From Nocardia nova NBRC 15556 (GTDB lineage Bacteria; Actinomycetota; Actinomycetes; Mycobacteriales; Mycobacteriaceae): a DNA stretch of 62,337 nt. Shown in pieces: positions 16,633 to 25,536 of the stretch; the stretch's first letter is position 1, and each line of letters begins with the position of its first letter. The translations under genes and the position numbers were made by a program. The stretch spans positions 1 to 62,337 of the forward strand of contig NZ_BDBN01000061.1 of the NCBI RefSeq assembly GCF_001613005.1, written 5' to 3'. The notes beneath the pieces were generated by a model. The model did no database searches, was not told the DNA's origin, and was given only the letters and a program-made list of their open reading frames with translations.

Positions 16633-17895
16633 CTACCGTCCCAACCACGCCAACGCGGCCACGACCAGCGCTTCCGTCCCGGTTCGCAGCGTCGGCTCGA
16701 TCACCGGCGCGAAATTCGGCGAGTGGTTGACCGGGATGTCCTGCATGACGCGGCCGGCCTGCAGTGCGGCCTGGAACTTCTCCGGGTCGGTTCCGCCCAC
16801 GCCCCAATAGGTGTACGGCACGTCGAGGGCGTTCGGGATATCGCTGAAATCCTCACTGGCGCTGGCCATCGGCATTTCCGTGGCGTGGTCGCCGAAATAG
16901 GCCGCGAAGGCCTCGGCCACGCGGGCGGTGGCGCCGGGGTCGTTGTCGGTCAACGGAAATCGGTCGAACAGTTCGAATTCCGGGTCGCGTGGCGAGCCCG
17001 AGGCCTGGCACTCCGCGGTGACTATCCGGCGGATCGCGTCGAGGATCGTGGTGCGGGTGGACTCGTTGTAAGTGCGCACATTCAGTTGCAGCACAGCGTG
17101 ATCGGAGATCACATTGCTCTTGGTACCCGCGTTGATGCTGCCGACGGTCAGCACCGCCGTCTCGGTCGGCGCCACCTCGCGCGAGACGACCATCTGCAGC
17201 CGGAGCACGATCATCGACGCCAGCACGACCGGGTCGATGGTGGCCTGCGGCATCGACCCGTGCCCGCCTCGCCCGTACACCGTGATGCGCATACTGTCGG
17301 CCGCGGCCATCGTCGGCCCGCTGCGAGTGGCGACGGAACCGGCCGGCGTGGGCAGCACATGCTGGCCGAGCGCGACATCCAGCCGCGGCAGTACCTTCGC
17401 CAGTCCGTCGTCGACCATCCCGCGCGCCCCGTCGCCGACCTCTTCGGCCGGCTGGAACAGCGCCACCAGCGTCCCGTGCCAGTGGCCGGTCTGCTCGGCC
17501 ATCAGCTGGGCGGCGCCCAGCAGGCAGGTGACATGCACGTCGTGGCCGCACGCATGCATCACCGGCACCTCCTTGCCATCGTTGCCGACAGCGGAAACCG
17601 CACTGGCATAAGGCAATCCGGTCGCCTCACGCACCGGCAGCGCGTCGATGTCGGCGCGCAGCAGCACCCCCGGCCCGTCACCGTTGCGCAGAATTCCGAC
17701 GACTCCCGTTCCGCCGATCCCTTCGTGCACGTCGTAACCCAGCGACCGCAACTTCTCCGCGATCCGTCCGGCCGTGCGATGTTCTCGATGCGACAGCTCC
17801 GGATGGGCGTGCAAGTCGCGGTAGAACTCCTCCTGCCACCCACGGATGCCGTCCAGACCCGCCAGTACCGAGGTATCCCGCGTGGTCGAGGTCAT
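16633..17895 (-). CDS. M20 family amidohydrolase (N-acyl amino acid hydrolase type)
   Basis: A 420-residue zinc-dependent amidohydrolase of the M20D group. Motifs: LHAHPELSHREHRTA, LLRADIDALPVREATGLPYAS, HACGHDVHVTCLLGAA, FQPAEEVGDGARGMVDDGL and the final ASASEDFSDI with the C-terminal NHSPNFAP metal histidine. Such enzymes release acyl groups from amino acids or hydrolyse auxin/hippurate-like conjugates. The ATG at 17895 is preceded by GAAAGGAGAGGTG and shares its A with the TGA of the upstream gene, so the two are translationally coupled. Confidence 0.9.
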   Translation of the reverse strand: MTSTTRDTSVLAGLDGIRGWQEEFYRDLHAHPELSHREHRTAGRIAEKLRSLGYDVHEGIGGTGVVGILRNGDGPGVLLRADIDALPVREATGLPYASAVSAVGNDGKEVPVMHACGHDVHVTCLLGAAQLMAEQTGHWHGTLVALFQPAEEVGDGARGMVDDGLAKVLPRLDVALGQHVLPTPAGSVATRSGPTMAAADSMRITVYGRGGHGSMPQATIDPVVLASMIVLRLQMVVSREVAPTETAVLTVGSINAGTKSNVISDHAVLQLNVRTYNESTRTTILDAIRRIVTAECQASGSPRDPEFELFDRFPLTDNDPGATARVAEAFAAYFGDHATEMPMASASEDFSDIPNALDVPYTYWGVGGTDPEKFQAALQAGRVMQDIPVNHSPNFAPVIEPTLRTGTEALVVAALAWLGR

Positions 17896-18563
17896 CACCT
17901 CTCCTTTCGCCGACCGTAACGCAATCGTTCGGGCCAACTCACCTGCTCGGGAAGCATCCATCCGCGCCACCGCGCCAGCAGGCACAATCCCGCGCCGACC
18001 ACCGTCGCCGCGATCGAACCCGCCGTCGCATGGCCGGAATACCAGATGATCACCAGTGTCGCACTGGCCAGCAGCGCACCGGTGGCATACAGCGTGTTAC
18101 CCCCGAAGATCGTCGGCACCCGACCCACCGCGATATCGCGTACCACCCCGCCCCCGACCGCTGTCGTCGTTCCCAGCAACACCGCCGGCAGCCACCCGAG
18201 CCCGACTTCGAGCGTCTTCTGCGCACCGACCGCCGCCCAGCAGCCCAGCGCCAGGGCATCCACCCAGGGAAACAGCCGGTCCCACAATCGGCCCTCGAAC
18301 CGGAACATGAAGGCGATCGACGCCCCGAACAGGGCGGTCAGCAGGTAGGCGTAGTCGACCAGCGCCACCGGCGTCCCCCGCTGCAGCAGCGTGTCCCGGA
18401 TGATGCCGCCACCCAGCCCCGAAGCGGTAGCGAGCACGGCGAATCCGATCGGGTCGAACCGGAACGTGCGCGCCACCGCCCCGCCGAGCATCGCGTTGGC
18501 GAACACACCGGTCAGATCGAGGGCGCGCAGCAATTCGGGGACGGTATCCGACACTGCCGCCAT
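17895..18563 (-). CDS. TRIC/UPF0126 family membrane protein
   Basis: A 222-residue integral membrane protein with the two-fold repeated glycine-rich pattern of UPF0126/TRIC cation-channel-like proteins: GLGGGIIRDTLLQRGTP in the first half and GGGVVRDIAVGRVPTIF in the second, with about seven helices. The ATG at 18563 has GGAAGGAA nine bases upstream; the longer start at 18608 lacks one. Bacterial members are proposed potassium or glycine carriers. It is coupled to the M20 gene (TGATG), so one of its roles may be transport of that enzyme's amino acid product. This is inference. Confidence 0.82.
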   Translation of the reverse strand: MAAVSDTVPELLRALDLTGVFANAMLGGAVARTFRFDPIGFAVLATASGLGGGIIRDTLLQRGTPVALVDYAYLLTALFGASIAFMFRFEGRLWDRLFPWVDALALGCWAAVGAQKTLEVGLGWLPAVLLGTTTAVGGGVVRDIAVGRVPTIFGGNTLYATGALLASATLVIIWYSGHATAGSIAATVVGAGLCLLARWRGWMLPEQVSWPERLRYGRRKER

Positions 18564-18764
18564 CGACCCCGTTCCTTCCGCGATATCCGCCGCATCCGCT
18601 ATCGGCACGGTACCCGCCGGTCAGCGAATCGACCGGGAACCGGCGGCCTCGTGGTGCCCGGCCGACCGCGCGCACCCACTCGACACCGCCCTGAATCCTT
18701 TTCCGCCCTCGATCGCTCTCATAACCGTGCGGGCAACCGGGCCCGCCTAACCGAAGGAGTCGAC

Positions 18765-18854
18765 ATGGTTGTCGCCGTCATCGCCGTGGTGGTCGCGGCC
18801 GTATTACTGTGCAGCTGCATGCTGGTTCTGCGGCGGAGGCGTACCCGTGGCTGA
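18765..18854 (+). CDS. 29-residue single-pass membrane peptide overlapping a sigma factor gene
   Basis: This ORF begins at ATG 18765 right after GAAGGAG and encodes 29 residues: a valine/alanine-rich hydrophobic helix with CSC, ending in RRRRTRG. Its last codons overlap the sigma factor start (GTGGCTGA), so the two are translationally coupled. The basic tail predicts that the N-terminus is outside and the C-terminus in the cytoplasm. Function is unknown. It is too short for most gene callers. The ribosome-binding site and the overlap are the main support. Confidence 0.6.
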   Translation: MVVAVIAVVVAAVLLCSCMLVLRRRRTRG

Positions 18855-19401
18855 GCGCACGAGATCGGCCTGGCCGGAGGAACATCTGGTCGCGGCGGCC
18901 CGCGCCGGCGACGAGTCCGCGGTCGCCGCCCTGGTTTCCGGCTCCTATCCGCACGTCCAGCGCTTCGCCCATTCCCTGTGCGCGAGCAGTCAGGACGCCG
19001 AGGACGCCGCGCAGGAGGCGATGCTGGTCCTGTTCCGCAAGATCGGCACGCTGCGGGCGGCGGGCGCACTGGCCTCGTGGATGTTTCGCATCGTGCGCAA
19101 CGAATGCTTGCGACGTCTACGCACAGCCGTGCACCGAGATCCGGACGCGGAGATCGCGGCGGCCTCGGCGGAGGACGATGTGCTGGCCCGGCTCGAAATC
19201 GAGCGAATCGCCGCGGCGATCGCCGCGCTGCCCGCCGATCAGCGCCGAGTCCTGATCATGCGCGACGTCCAAGGCCTGCCGGGCGGCATGGTGGCTCGCA
19301 CGCTCGGATTGAGCACGGCGGCAATGAAATCCAGACTGCACCGAGCCCGGGTTACCGTTCGCGCGCAACTCGGGATGCCGGATCGGGGGCTGCGGCCGTG
19401 A
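18847..19401 (+). CDS. sigma-70 family (ECF-type) RNA polymerase sigma factor
   Basis: A 184-residue alternative sigma factor. Region 2 is HVQRFAHSLC, then SQDAEDAAQEAMLVLFRKI and ALASWMFRIVRNECLRRLR. Region 4 is ALPADQRRVLIMRDVQGLPGGMVARTLGLSTAAMKSRLHRAR. It starts at GTG 18847 inside the end of the 29-residue gene, and its TGA overlaps the GTG of the next gene. No anti-sigma domain is encoded in either partner; the partners are small membrane proteins. The promoter it recognises was not identified. Confidence 0.9.
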   Translation: MAERTRSAWPEEHLVAAARAGDESAVAALVSGSYPHVQRFAHSLCASSQDAEDAAQEAMLVLFRKIGTLRAAGALASWMFRIVRNECLRRLRTAVHRDPDAEIAAASAEDDVLARLEIERIAAAIAALPADQRRVLIMRDVQGLPGGMVARTLGLSTAAMKSRLHRARVTVRAQLGMPDRGLRP

Positions 19402-19664
19402 AGGACGTTGCCGGACAGCAGAAGACGTTCACCAGCCGCTCGGTCCCGGTCCACCTGGCACGCGGGCTGCTCGGTTTCGGCCTGATCGCCGCATCGATCG
19501 CGCTGATCCCCGCCGCGGGGCCGGCCGCCCTGCTCCTGCTGCCCGCCGGTGCGGTCGCGCTGCGCGGCTGCCCCACCTGCTGGCTGATCGGCCTGGCGCA
19601 GACGGTGTCCCGCGGCAGGATCGAGCGACAGTGTGCGCAAGGACAGTGCCGGGCCCGCTGGTAA
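19398..19664 (+). CDS. small cysteine-rich membrane protein of the sigma factor operon
   Basis: An 88-residue protein that starts at GTG 19398 and overlaps the sigma factor stop. It has two hydrophobic helices (about residues 20-57, glycine/alanine-rich), then GCPTCWLIGL and a C-terminal RQCAQGQC, which gives two CxxC-like pairs. The general shape resembles DUF2892/YgaP-type membrane proteins, in which a conserved CP follows the second helix. The cysteines could bind metal or sense redox state and so act on the co-translated sigma factor. That role is inference. Confidence 0.75.
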   Translation: MKDVAGQQKTFTSRSVPVHLARGLLGFGLIAASIALIPAAGPAALLLLPAGAVALRGCPTCWLIGLAQTVSRGRIERQCAQGQCRARW

Positions 19665-19819
19665 TCGGCACCACCCTTCCCCACCCCTGGCCGGTCCCGC
19701 CGGATTGACAGCTGTCCACACGCGGATTCAAGATCGACCGACGTCTGTAGATGTACTCGCGAGGGGGCGCAAAAGCTGTTGTGTCCCTTGGCGACTCTTT
19801 CGAGTATGGGTTCTGGTGA

Positions 19820-21559
19820 ATGGTTGAGGTAGTAACAGCGCGGCCGGAAACCTCCGGCGGGCAGCGGGAGAACCTGCGGCAGCGACGCGGGCGATCATGG
19901 TGGGGCGCGGCGGCCGCGGTGACGAGCGGCGTGCTGTTACTGGTGTGGCAGGCGGCGCAGTACGGCATCTGGCTGGTCGACGACGCCGGAATCACGTTCG
20001 CGTATGCGCGCAGTGTCGCCGAGGGTGCCGGGCCGGTACTGCAACCCGGCGCGCAACCGGTCGAGGGATTCTCCGATCCCACCTGGCTCGCGGTGCTGGT
20101 GCTGGGCAAATGGTGCGGCTTGTTCGACTCCGGCGCCCTGTTCGGCATCCCGGACTTCGTCTTCTACCCCAAGGCGATCGCGGCACTGTGCTGCGCCGGA
20201 ATCCTCCTCTGCTGCTACCTCGCCGCGCGGCGGGTGTCGCGTTGGCCCGCGGTGGTGACGTTCGTGACCGGCGCCGTGCTCGCCGCGATTCCGTCCTTCG
20301 TGATCTGGTGTTTCTCCGGCCTGGAGAACTCGCTGTTCGCGCTGGCGGTATGCGCTCTCGCCGTCCGCCTGTTCCTGGCGGTGCTGGACGAGCGGCTGTG
20401 GACACCCGCGGTGGCCGTGACGGCCGGTGCGATAGCGGCGTTCGCGGCGCTGACCCGGCCCGACGGCCTGATCTACCTCGCGGCGTACCCCCTGGTCTCG
20501 GTGATCCTGGTTCGCCGTGCCACCTGGCCCGTCGCACTTCGTCATGTGCTGTATTCCGGTGCGGCGTTCGCGATTCCGTTCGGGGCGTATCTGGTGTGGC
20601 GGGTCAGCGAGTTCGGCCGGCTCGTCGCGAATACGGCGGTCGCCAAGAATCAGGCGATGCCGACCGTACACGACCTCACCAGAGCAGGCGATCTGGTGCA
20701 GTACGCGGGCGCGCCCGCCGTGGTCGCGGCGGTCGGTGTGGTCGGGCTCGCCCTGGCCGGCCCGAGCAGAATCCGTAACGGCCTTGTCGCCCTGCTGGTT
20801 CCGCTGACGCTGGCGATCACCGGCTACTGCGTGCTGCAACCGGATTGGATGGGGCAGTTCCGGTTCGCCACTCCGGTCTGGGCGCTCGCCGCGCTCGTCG
20901 TCGTGCTCTCGGCGACCGAGGTTCTGGCCCGGCTGCGCACCCGGGGCCGGGCCCTCGTCGCGCTGACGCTGGTCGCCGCCATGATCCCCTCCGGTGTCGC
21001 CCTGGCGGACGCCGCCGACTCCTACCGTGCCGATTCCGATATCCCGTTGTGCTGGATAGCCTTTCGCTTCGGCCGCTACTTCAACGGCTACGCCGACATC
21101 CTCGACCTGCAGCAGGGCACGTTGCTCGCCCCCGACATGGGCGGAAGCGCGCTGACCTCTCGACTGCGGCTGATCGATATGGCAGGACTCGCCGATGCCC
21201 GGATCGCGGACATCTACGCGGGCAAGGCCGATATCGGATTGGCCGACTACGTATTCGAGGATCTGAAGCCGACGTTCGTCCACACTCACGGCGTCTGGAT
21301 GCAGAACGGACTGACCGTCGATCCGCGCATGGACCGCGACTACTACCGGATTCAGCAGTCTCAGAACCTCGCCAGTCCGGACGAGGACTGGGTTCGCAAG
21401 GATGTGGTGCGCGGCGACAAGCAACTCGGGCAACTGCGCCGGTACTCGGCCGAGGTCCTCCCGCACCTGTTGTCGGATTACCAGAAGACCGGTGACTGCG
21501 GAACGGTGCTACGACCGGGTCAGACGGTCGAGCGCAGGCGGCAGGGGAACGCTCCCTAG
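19820..21559 (+). CDS. GT-C fold membrane glycosyltransferase (AftB-like)
   Basis: A 579-residue polytopic protein. After a short cytoplasmic tail and one helix comes the acidic loop VDDAGITFAYARS (D54, D55) and PVEGFSDPTW, the DD motif and first-loop layout of decaprenyl-phosphate-sugar-using GT-C enzymes such as the arabinofuranosyltransferase AftB. About ten helices follow, and a C-terminal periplasmic domain starts near residue 400. This suggests transfer of a sugar onto the cell envelope (arabinogalactan, lipoarabinomannan or a glycoprotein) on the outer face of the membrane. The acceptor is not known. Confidence 0.72.
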   Translation: MVEVVTARPETSGGQRENLRQRRGRSWWGAAAAVTSGVLLLVWQAAQYGIWLVDDAGITFAYARSVAEGAGPVLQPGAQPVEGFSDPTWLAVLVLGKWCGLFDSGALFGIPDFVFYPKAIAALCCAGILLCCYLAARRVSRWPAVVTFVTGAVLAAIPSFVIWCFSGLENSLFALAVCALAVRLFLAVLDERLWTPAVAVTAGAIAAFAALTRPDGLIYLAAYPLVSVILVRRATWPVALRHVLYSGAAFAIPFGAYLVWRVSEFGRLVANTAVAKNQAMPTVHDLTRAGDLVQYAGAPAVVAAVGVVGLALAGPSRIRNGLVALLVPLTLAITGYCVLQPDWMGQFRFATPVWALAALVVVLSATEVLARLRTRGRALVALTLVAAMIPSGVALADAADSYRADSDIPLCWIAFRFGRYFNGYADILDLQQGTLLAPDMGGSALTSRLRLIDMAGLADARIADIYAGKADIGLADYVFEDLKPTFVHTHGVWMQNGLTVDPRMDRDYYRIQQSQNLASPDEDWVRKDVVRGDKQLGQLRRYSAEVLPHLLSDYQKTGDCGTVLRPGQTVERRRQGNAP

Positions 21560-21609
21560 AGCGGACGCCGTTTCCGGCCCCGAATCCGGCAAACCGTTAC
21601 GGTTGTCCC

Positions 21610-22236
21610 GTGACCGGCACGTGGACCGCACTCAATCCGACGAGTGGGTCTGCGCTGCTGGCCAACTTCGGGGCGCTGGCCGTACTGGCCGGAACCTTCG
21701 CCGAGTCGGGGCTGCTGGTGGTCGGGTTCTTCCTTCCGGGCGACACCTTGATCTTCCCCGCCGGCATCCTGTGCGCGGGCGGGACCCATTCCGGCCCCCA
21801 CCTCATCCTGTGGCAGGTATTGCTCTGCGCCGCAGTGGGTTCGATCGCCGGCGCGCAGGCCGGATACGTCTTCGGCAAACACGGCGGCCGCGCCGTCCTG
21901 CACCGCACATCGAACTCCCGAGTGCACACCGTGGTGGCCCGCGGCGAACGCTGGCTCGACCGGTACGGCGCGCGCCGGGCGATCGTGATCGGCCGATTCG
22001 TGCCGATGGTCCGGACGGTCATCAGCCCGGTGGCCGGGGTGCTCGACGTGCCGACGCGCACGTTCACGCTGTGGCAGATCGTCGGCGCGATCGTATGGTC
22101 GCAGAGTTTGGTCCTGCTGGGTTACTGGCTCGGGGCGTCGGTGCCGAACGTCGACAAGTATCTGCTGCCCGCGGTCGCGGTCATCGTCGTGGTGTCGCTG
22201 TTGCCGCTACTCGGGCAGCTGCGCAAACGCTCGTAG
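21610..22236 (+). CDS. DedA family membrane protein
   Basis: A 208-residue DedA/VTT protein. Family motifs: FGALAVLAGTFAESGLLVVGFFLPGD (residues about 20-45) and GRFVPMVRTVISPVAGV, followed by two more helices and a short basic C-terminus. DedA proteins help recycle undecaprenyl-phosphate or flip phospholipids. It begins at GTG 21610, 50 bases after the glycosyltransferase on the same strand. Since that enzyme uses a polyprenyl carrier, a functional link is plausible but unproven. Confidence 0.88.
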   Translation: MTGTWTALNPTSGSALLANFGALAVLAGTFAESGLLVVGFFLPGDTLIFPAGILCAGGTHSGPHLILWQVLLCAAVGSIAGAQAGYVFGKHGGRAVLHRTSNSRVHTVVARGERWLDRYGARRAIVIGRFVPMVRTVISPVAGVLDVPTRTFTLWQIVGAIVWSQSLVLLGYWLGASVPNVDKYLLPAVAVIVVVSLLPLLGQLRKRS

Positions 22237-22242
22237 CCGAGG

Positions 22243-23349
22243 TCACTCCGGCGTAGCGCCCCGGCGCGGGCGCGGCCCGATCTGATCGAGCAGATCGTTG
22301 ACCTCGTCGCCGAACCCGTTACCGACCGGCTTCGGCGTCTTGTTGGGAAACCGGCGCGTGACGTGTTCCTCGGCCGCGGATCCCGGCAATACGTAGACGG
22401 TTTCCGCTTTGTTCTGCAACGGGCGCACCACCTCGTCGAGATGCGATTTCCGGTCGTCGAGGAAGGCGCCGATCACATCTTCGCCGGCCGGGCATACGGC
22501 CATGCAGTAGCCGGCCTTGTAGTTGGGTTTGAACGAGAGGCTCTGCCACATCGAGAACGATTCCCCCCTGGTCACCCGCTCGCGGTAGTCGTCGCGGTCG
22601 GCGCTGTCGGCGACGGTTTCGGCCCAGTCGGTGAAGCCGCCCATGAACTCGCGATAGTTGTGGGTGTAGCAGGCCTGGAAATCGAAACCACCGTCGTTGG
22701 TGATCGCGCCGACCGGGCACGCGGAGACGCACAACTTGCATTCGAGGCACGGATTGAAGTCCAGCGCCGCACTCGGCTCGTCGACCACCGCGTCGGTCAC
22801 GACGGTGCCGAGCAGGATGAAATTACCGAACTTCGGATGAATGACGTTGCGGTGAATTCCCATGACTCCCAGGCCCGCCGCCTCGGCCACCACCTTGTGC
22901 GCGAGCACCCATACCCGCCCCGGAAACTGTTCGACCTCCATCGGATATCCGGGCGCCGGATAGACCGCGCGGTAGCCGGCCTCCTCGAGGGCCCGGGTGA
23001 TGCGCCGCGCTACCACGTTCGTCTCGTCGTCGGCATGGTTGAACTCGGCGTTGGCGAGGCTGCGCATCGGACTGCGCAGATTGTCGCGGTTCATCCGGAG
23101 ACAGAAGGCCACGGAGGTGCGGGCCGAGGGCAGGATGCCGCGCGCGTGCTCGCGCTCCTGCGCCACCCTCGGATCATCGACGGACACGAAGCCCACATCG
23201 TCGGCTCCGGCAGCGAGGCAGATCTCCCGCAGCCGCTCAGCGCTCAGCACCGGATCCGGCGCCTTTCTCGCCTGTGCGGCAAGGTGTTTCACGGTCGGAT
23301 GCTCCGCGTAGCGCCCTGCATCGGTCGGCTCCCGGTCAGTTGACGACAT
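22243..23349 (-). CDS. 4Fe-4S reductase, epoxyqueuosine-reductase-like
   Basis: A 368-residue iron-sulfur protein. The ferredoxin motif is PCLECKLCVSACPVGAI (CxxCxxCxxxCP), with further cysteines in FQACYTHN and AGYCMAVCPAGED that complete a two-cluster ferredoxin-like domain. The N-terminal half resembles QueG/reductive dehalogenase-type catalytic domains (ERLREICLAAGADDVGFVSVDD, FCLRMN). It lacks the C-terminal HEAT part of true QueG, so queuosine synthesis is not assured. The ATG at 23349 follows GAGGGGCGCG. Confidence 0.7.
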   Translation of the reverse strand: MSSTDREPTDAGRYAEHPTVKHLAAQARKAPDPVLSAERLREICLAAGADDVGFVSVDDPRVAQEREHARGILPSARTSVAFCLRMNRDNLRSPMRSLANAEFNHADDETNVVARRITRALEEAGYRAVYPAPGYPMEVEQFPGRVWVLAHKVVAEAAGLGVMGIHRNVIHPKFGNFILLGTVVTDAVVDEPSAALDFNPCLECKLCVSACPVGAITNDGGFDFQACYTHNYREFMGGFTDWAETVADSADRDDYRERVTRGESFSMWQSLSFKPNYKAGYCMAVCPAGEDVIGAFLDDRKSHLDEVVRPLQNKAETVYVLPGSAAEEHVTRRFPNKTPKPVGNGFGDEVNDLLDQIGPRPRRGATPE

Positions 23350-23507
23350 CGCGCCCCTCCTATCTCCACGAGACGTATGGCCTCGAAGAGATAGACGAAT
23401 CCGGTGACCGGAAATCATCGCCGGTATCCGCTGCGGCCGCAGACGTTACCGAACCGCAACCGGGGATGCGATGTCGAAGAGCACTGCGAAGCAACGGCTT
23501 TCGGATC

Positions 23508-24146
23508 TCAGCCGAATTGACGCCGGACCGCGGCGACGAGCCACTCCTCATAGCGTTCCATGCTCCATCCGCCCTGCAGGACGAGCTGCTGATGACTTTC
23601 GGGCGACCAGAGGAACGACAGCTCGTCGGCCGCGGTCTCGGAATCGATGTCGGCCCGGGCGATTCCGCGTTCGAGCAACATGCCGACCACGGTGCGGTAG
23701 TCCTGCGTGCGGCGCGTCAGCAGTCCGGCCAGCGCCTCGGCGACGGCGGCATCGGCGTTGGCGGCGCTCAGGAACTCCGTCCACAGCACACTGGTGCGAG
23801 CGTTCGCCGCGGCAACGAAGCTCGCGGCCGCCCGCAGGAAGGCGTCGTGGTCGGCGATGGCGTTGACCTCGACCGCGGCATCGCTGTCGGAGACGGGCGC
23901 CTCCCCCTCCTCGCCCGCGAACGCCTGCTCGAAGGCGCCCAGCAGCAGATTGCGCTTGGGGCCGTTGGCCTTCACGGTTTCGGTCGAGACTCCGGCGCGC
24001 GAGCCGATATCGGCCAGCGACGTGCCGCTGTAGCCGCGCTCCACGAAGCAGGCCGCCGCGGCGTCGAGCACACGGCGGCGGGTCGCCGCGGCCTGTTCAC
24101 TGCGCAGGGCGGATCGGTAGGTCCGGGTGGCGGTCTTGTCACTCAT
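23508..24146 (-). CDS. TetR family transcriptional regulator, divergent to a GT1 gene
   Basis: A 212-residue regulator with the N-terminal HTH RRRVLDAAAACFVERGYSGTSLADIGSRAGVSTETVK (about 20-55) and a C-terminal domain of unknown ligand. The ATG at 24146 is preferred over 24203, because the longer start would run through the operator palindrome at 24158-24184. It is divergent from the glycosyltransferase at 24238 and very likely represses it. Confidence 0.9.
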   Translation of the reverse strand: MSDKTATRTYRSALRSEQAAATRRRVLDAAAACFVERGYSGTSLADIGSRAGVSTETVKANGPKRNLLLGAFEQAFAGEEGEAPVSDSDAAVEVNAIADHDAFLRAAASFVAAANARTSVLWTEFLSAANADAAVAEALAGLLTRRTQDYRTVVGMLLERGIARADIDSETAADELSFLWSPESHQQLVLQGGWSMERYEEWLVAAVRRQFG

Positions 24147-24157
24147 CTCAATTCCTA

Positions 24158-24184
24158 ATTGACTACCCCGGCGAGGTAGTGAAT
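24158..24184. promoter_or_regulatory. TetR operator candidate
   Basis: ATTGACTACC and GGTAGTGAAT form 10-base arms with one mismatch around a 7-base centre (CCGGCGA). The site lies between the divergent tetR and glycosyltransferase genes, directly in front of the tetR start codon. Confidence 0.65.
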
Positions 24185-24237
24185 ACTTCATCGGTGTCAC
24201 CAATCTTACTTCGCTTCACACGTCGGAAGACCTGCCC

Positions 24238-25536
24238 ATGATCTCCGTTCTCCTGACCGCCACACCCGTGCGCAGCCACGTCACGCCCCTGCTGTCCATC
24301 GCGGAGGCGCTCGTCGCCGCGGGCGACCGCGTGCGGTTCCTCACCGGTAGCCGCTTCCGCGACGACGTCCTCGCGACCGGCGCCGATTTCCTGCCGCTCC
24401 CGCCGGAGGCCGACTACGACGATCGCGACATCGATGCCGCCTTCCCTGGCCGTCGCGGACTGTCGGGCCCCGCGGGCATTCGATACGACATGATCGAGAT
24501 CTTCCTGCGACCGGTCCCCGCCCAGTTGCGGGCGGTCCGGGAGGCCATCGCCGCCGAGTCCACGGATGCCGTTCTGGCCGAGTCGATGTTCGCCGCCGCC
24601 GCGGTCCTGAGCGGTATTCCGCGCGCGGAACGACCGCTGCTGGTCAACCTCGGGATCCTGCCACTCGCGCTGAAGGATCCGGATGTCGCGCCCTTCGGTC
24701 TCGGGATCACGCCGATGCGCGGGCCGCTGGGACGTCTGCGCAACGCGGTCCTCACCCTCGGCGCCGAAAAGGTCGTGTTCGCTCCCGTGCAGCGCTTCGC
24801 GAACGAGATCGCGCGCGCCGAGACCGGTCGTGCCCTACCGCGGTTCTTCCTCGACTGGCCGGCCGGAGCCGACCACATCGTGCAGTTCACCGTCCCCGAA
24901 TTCGAATATCCGCGCCGCGGCCTGCCCGACACCGTGCATTTCGTCGGTCCGGTGGCGCGGTCGCGGCCGTCGGCGATGCCGGTGCCGGAGTGGTGGGACG
25001 ATCTCGCGGGCCGCCGCGTCGTGCACGTGACACAGGGCACGGTCGCCACCGGTGAATGGACTCTGATCGAGCCCACGGTGCGCGCACTCGCCGGCGACGA
25101 CGTCATCGTCGTCGTCAGCACCGGCGGGCGGCCGGTCGACACGCTGCCGGACAACCTGCCCGCCAATGTGCGTGTCGCGGAATTCCTTCCCTACGACCGA
25201 TTGCTGCCGCAGACCGACGTCTTCGTCACCAACGGCGGCTACGGCGGCGTGCACTATGCGCTCGAACACGGAGTGCCGATCGTGGTCGCCGGCCGCACCG
25301 AGGACAAGACCGAGGTCAGCGCGCGAGTGGCGTGGTCCGGAGTCGGCATCGACCTGCGCACCGACAACCCTGCGCCGGACAAGGTCGCCACCGCGGTCCG
25401 CACCGTGCTGACCGACGAGCGTTATCGCCTGCGTGCCGAGGCAATCGGCGATGCGATCCGCCGATCCCCCGGTCCCGAGGCCGTGCACGAGATCGTCGCC
25501 GAGACAGTGCGATCCGCCACCCAGCAGCGGGCATAA
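24238..25536 (+). CDS. GT1 family glycosyltransferase (UDP-glucosyltransferase/MGT type)
   Basis: A 432-residue soluble GT-B enzyme. The N-terminal acceptor half has LLTATPVRSHVTPLLSIAEAL with the catalytic-type histidine H14. The C-terminal half has VHVTQGTVA, VRVAEFLPYDRLLPQTDVFVTNGGYGGVHYAL and GVPIVVAGRTEDK, the nucleotide-sugar binding region of macrolide/flavonoid glycosyltransferases. It probably inactivates a small hydrophobic compound by glycosylation, with expression released when the divergent TetR protein binds that compound. The acceptor is unknown. Confidence 0.88.
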   Translation: MISVLLTATPVRSHVTPLLSIAEALVAAGDRVRFLTGSRFRDDVLATGADFLPLPPEADYDDRDIDAAFPGRRGLSGPAGIRYDMIEIFLRPVPAQLRAVREAIAAESTDAVLAESMFAAAAVLSGIPRAERPLLVNLGILPLALKDPDVAPFGLGITPMRGPLGRLRNAVLTLGAEKVVFAPVQRFANEIARAETGRALPRFFLDWPAGADHIVQFTVPEFEYPRRGLPDTVHFVGPVARSRPSAMPVPEWWDDLAGRRVVHVTQGTVATGEWTLIEPTVRALAGDDVIVVVSTGGRPVDTLPDNLPANVRVAEFLPYDRLLPQTDVFVTNGGYGGVHYALEHGVPIVVAGRTEDKTEVSARVAWSGVGIDLRTDNPAPDKVATAVRTVLTDERYRLRAEAIGDAIRRSPGPEAVHEIVAETVRSATQQRA

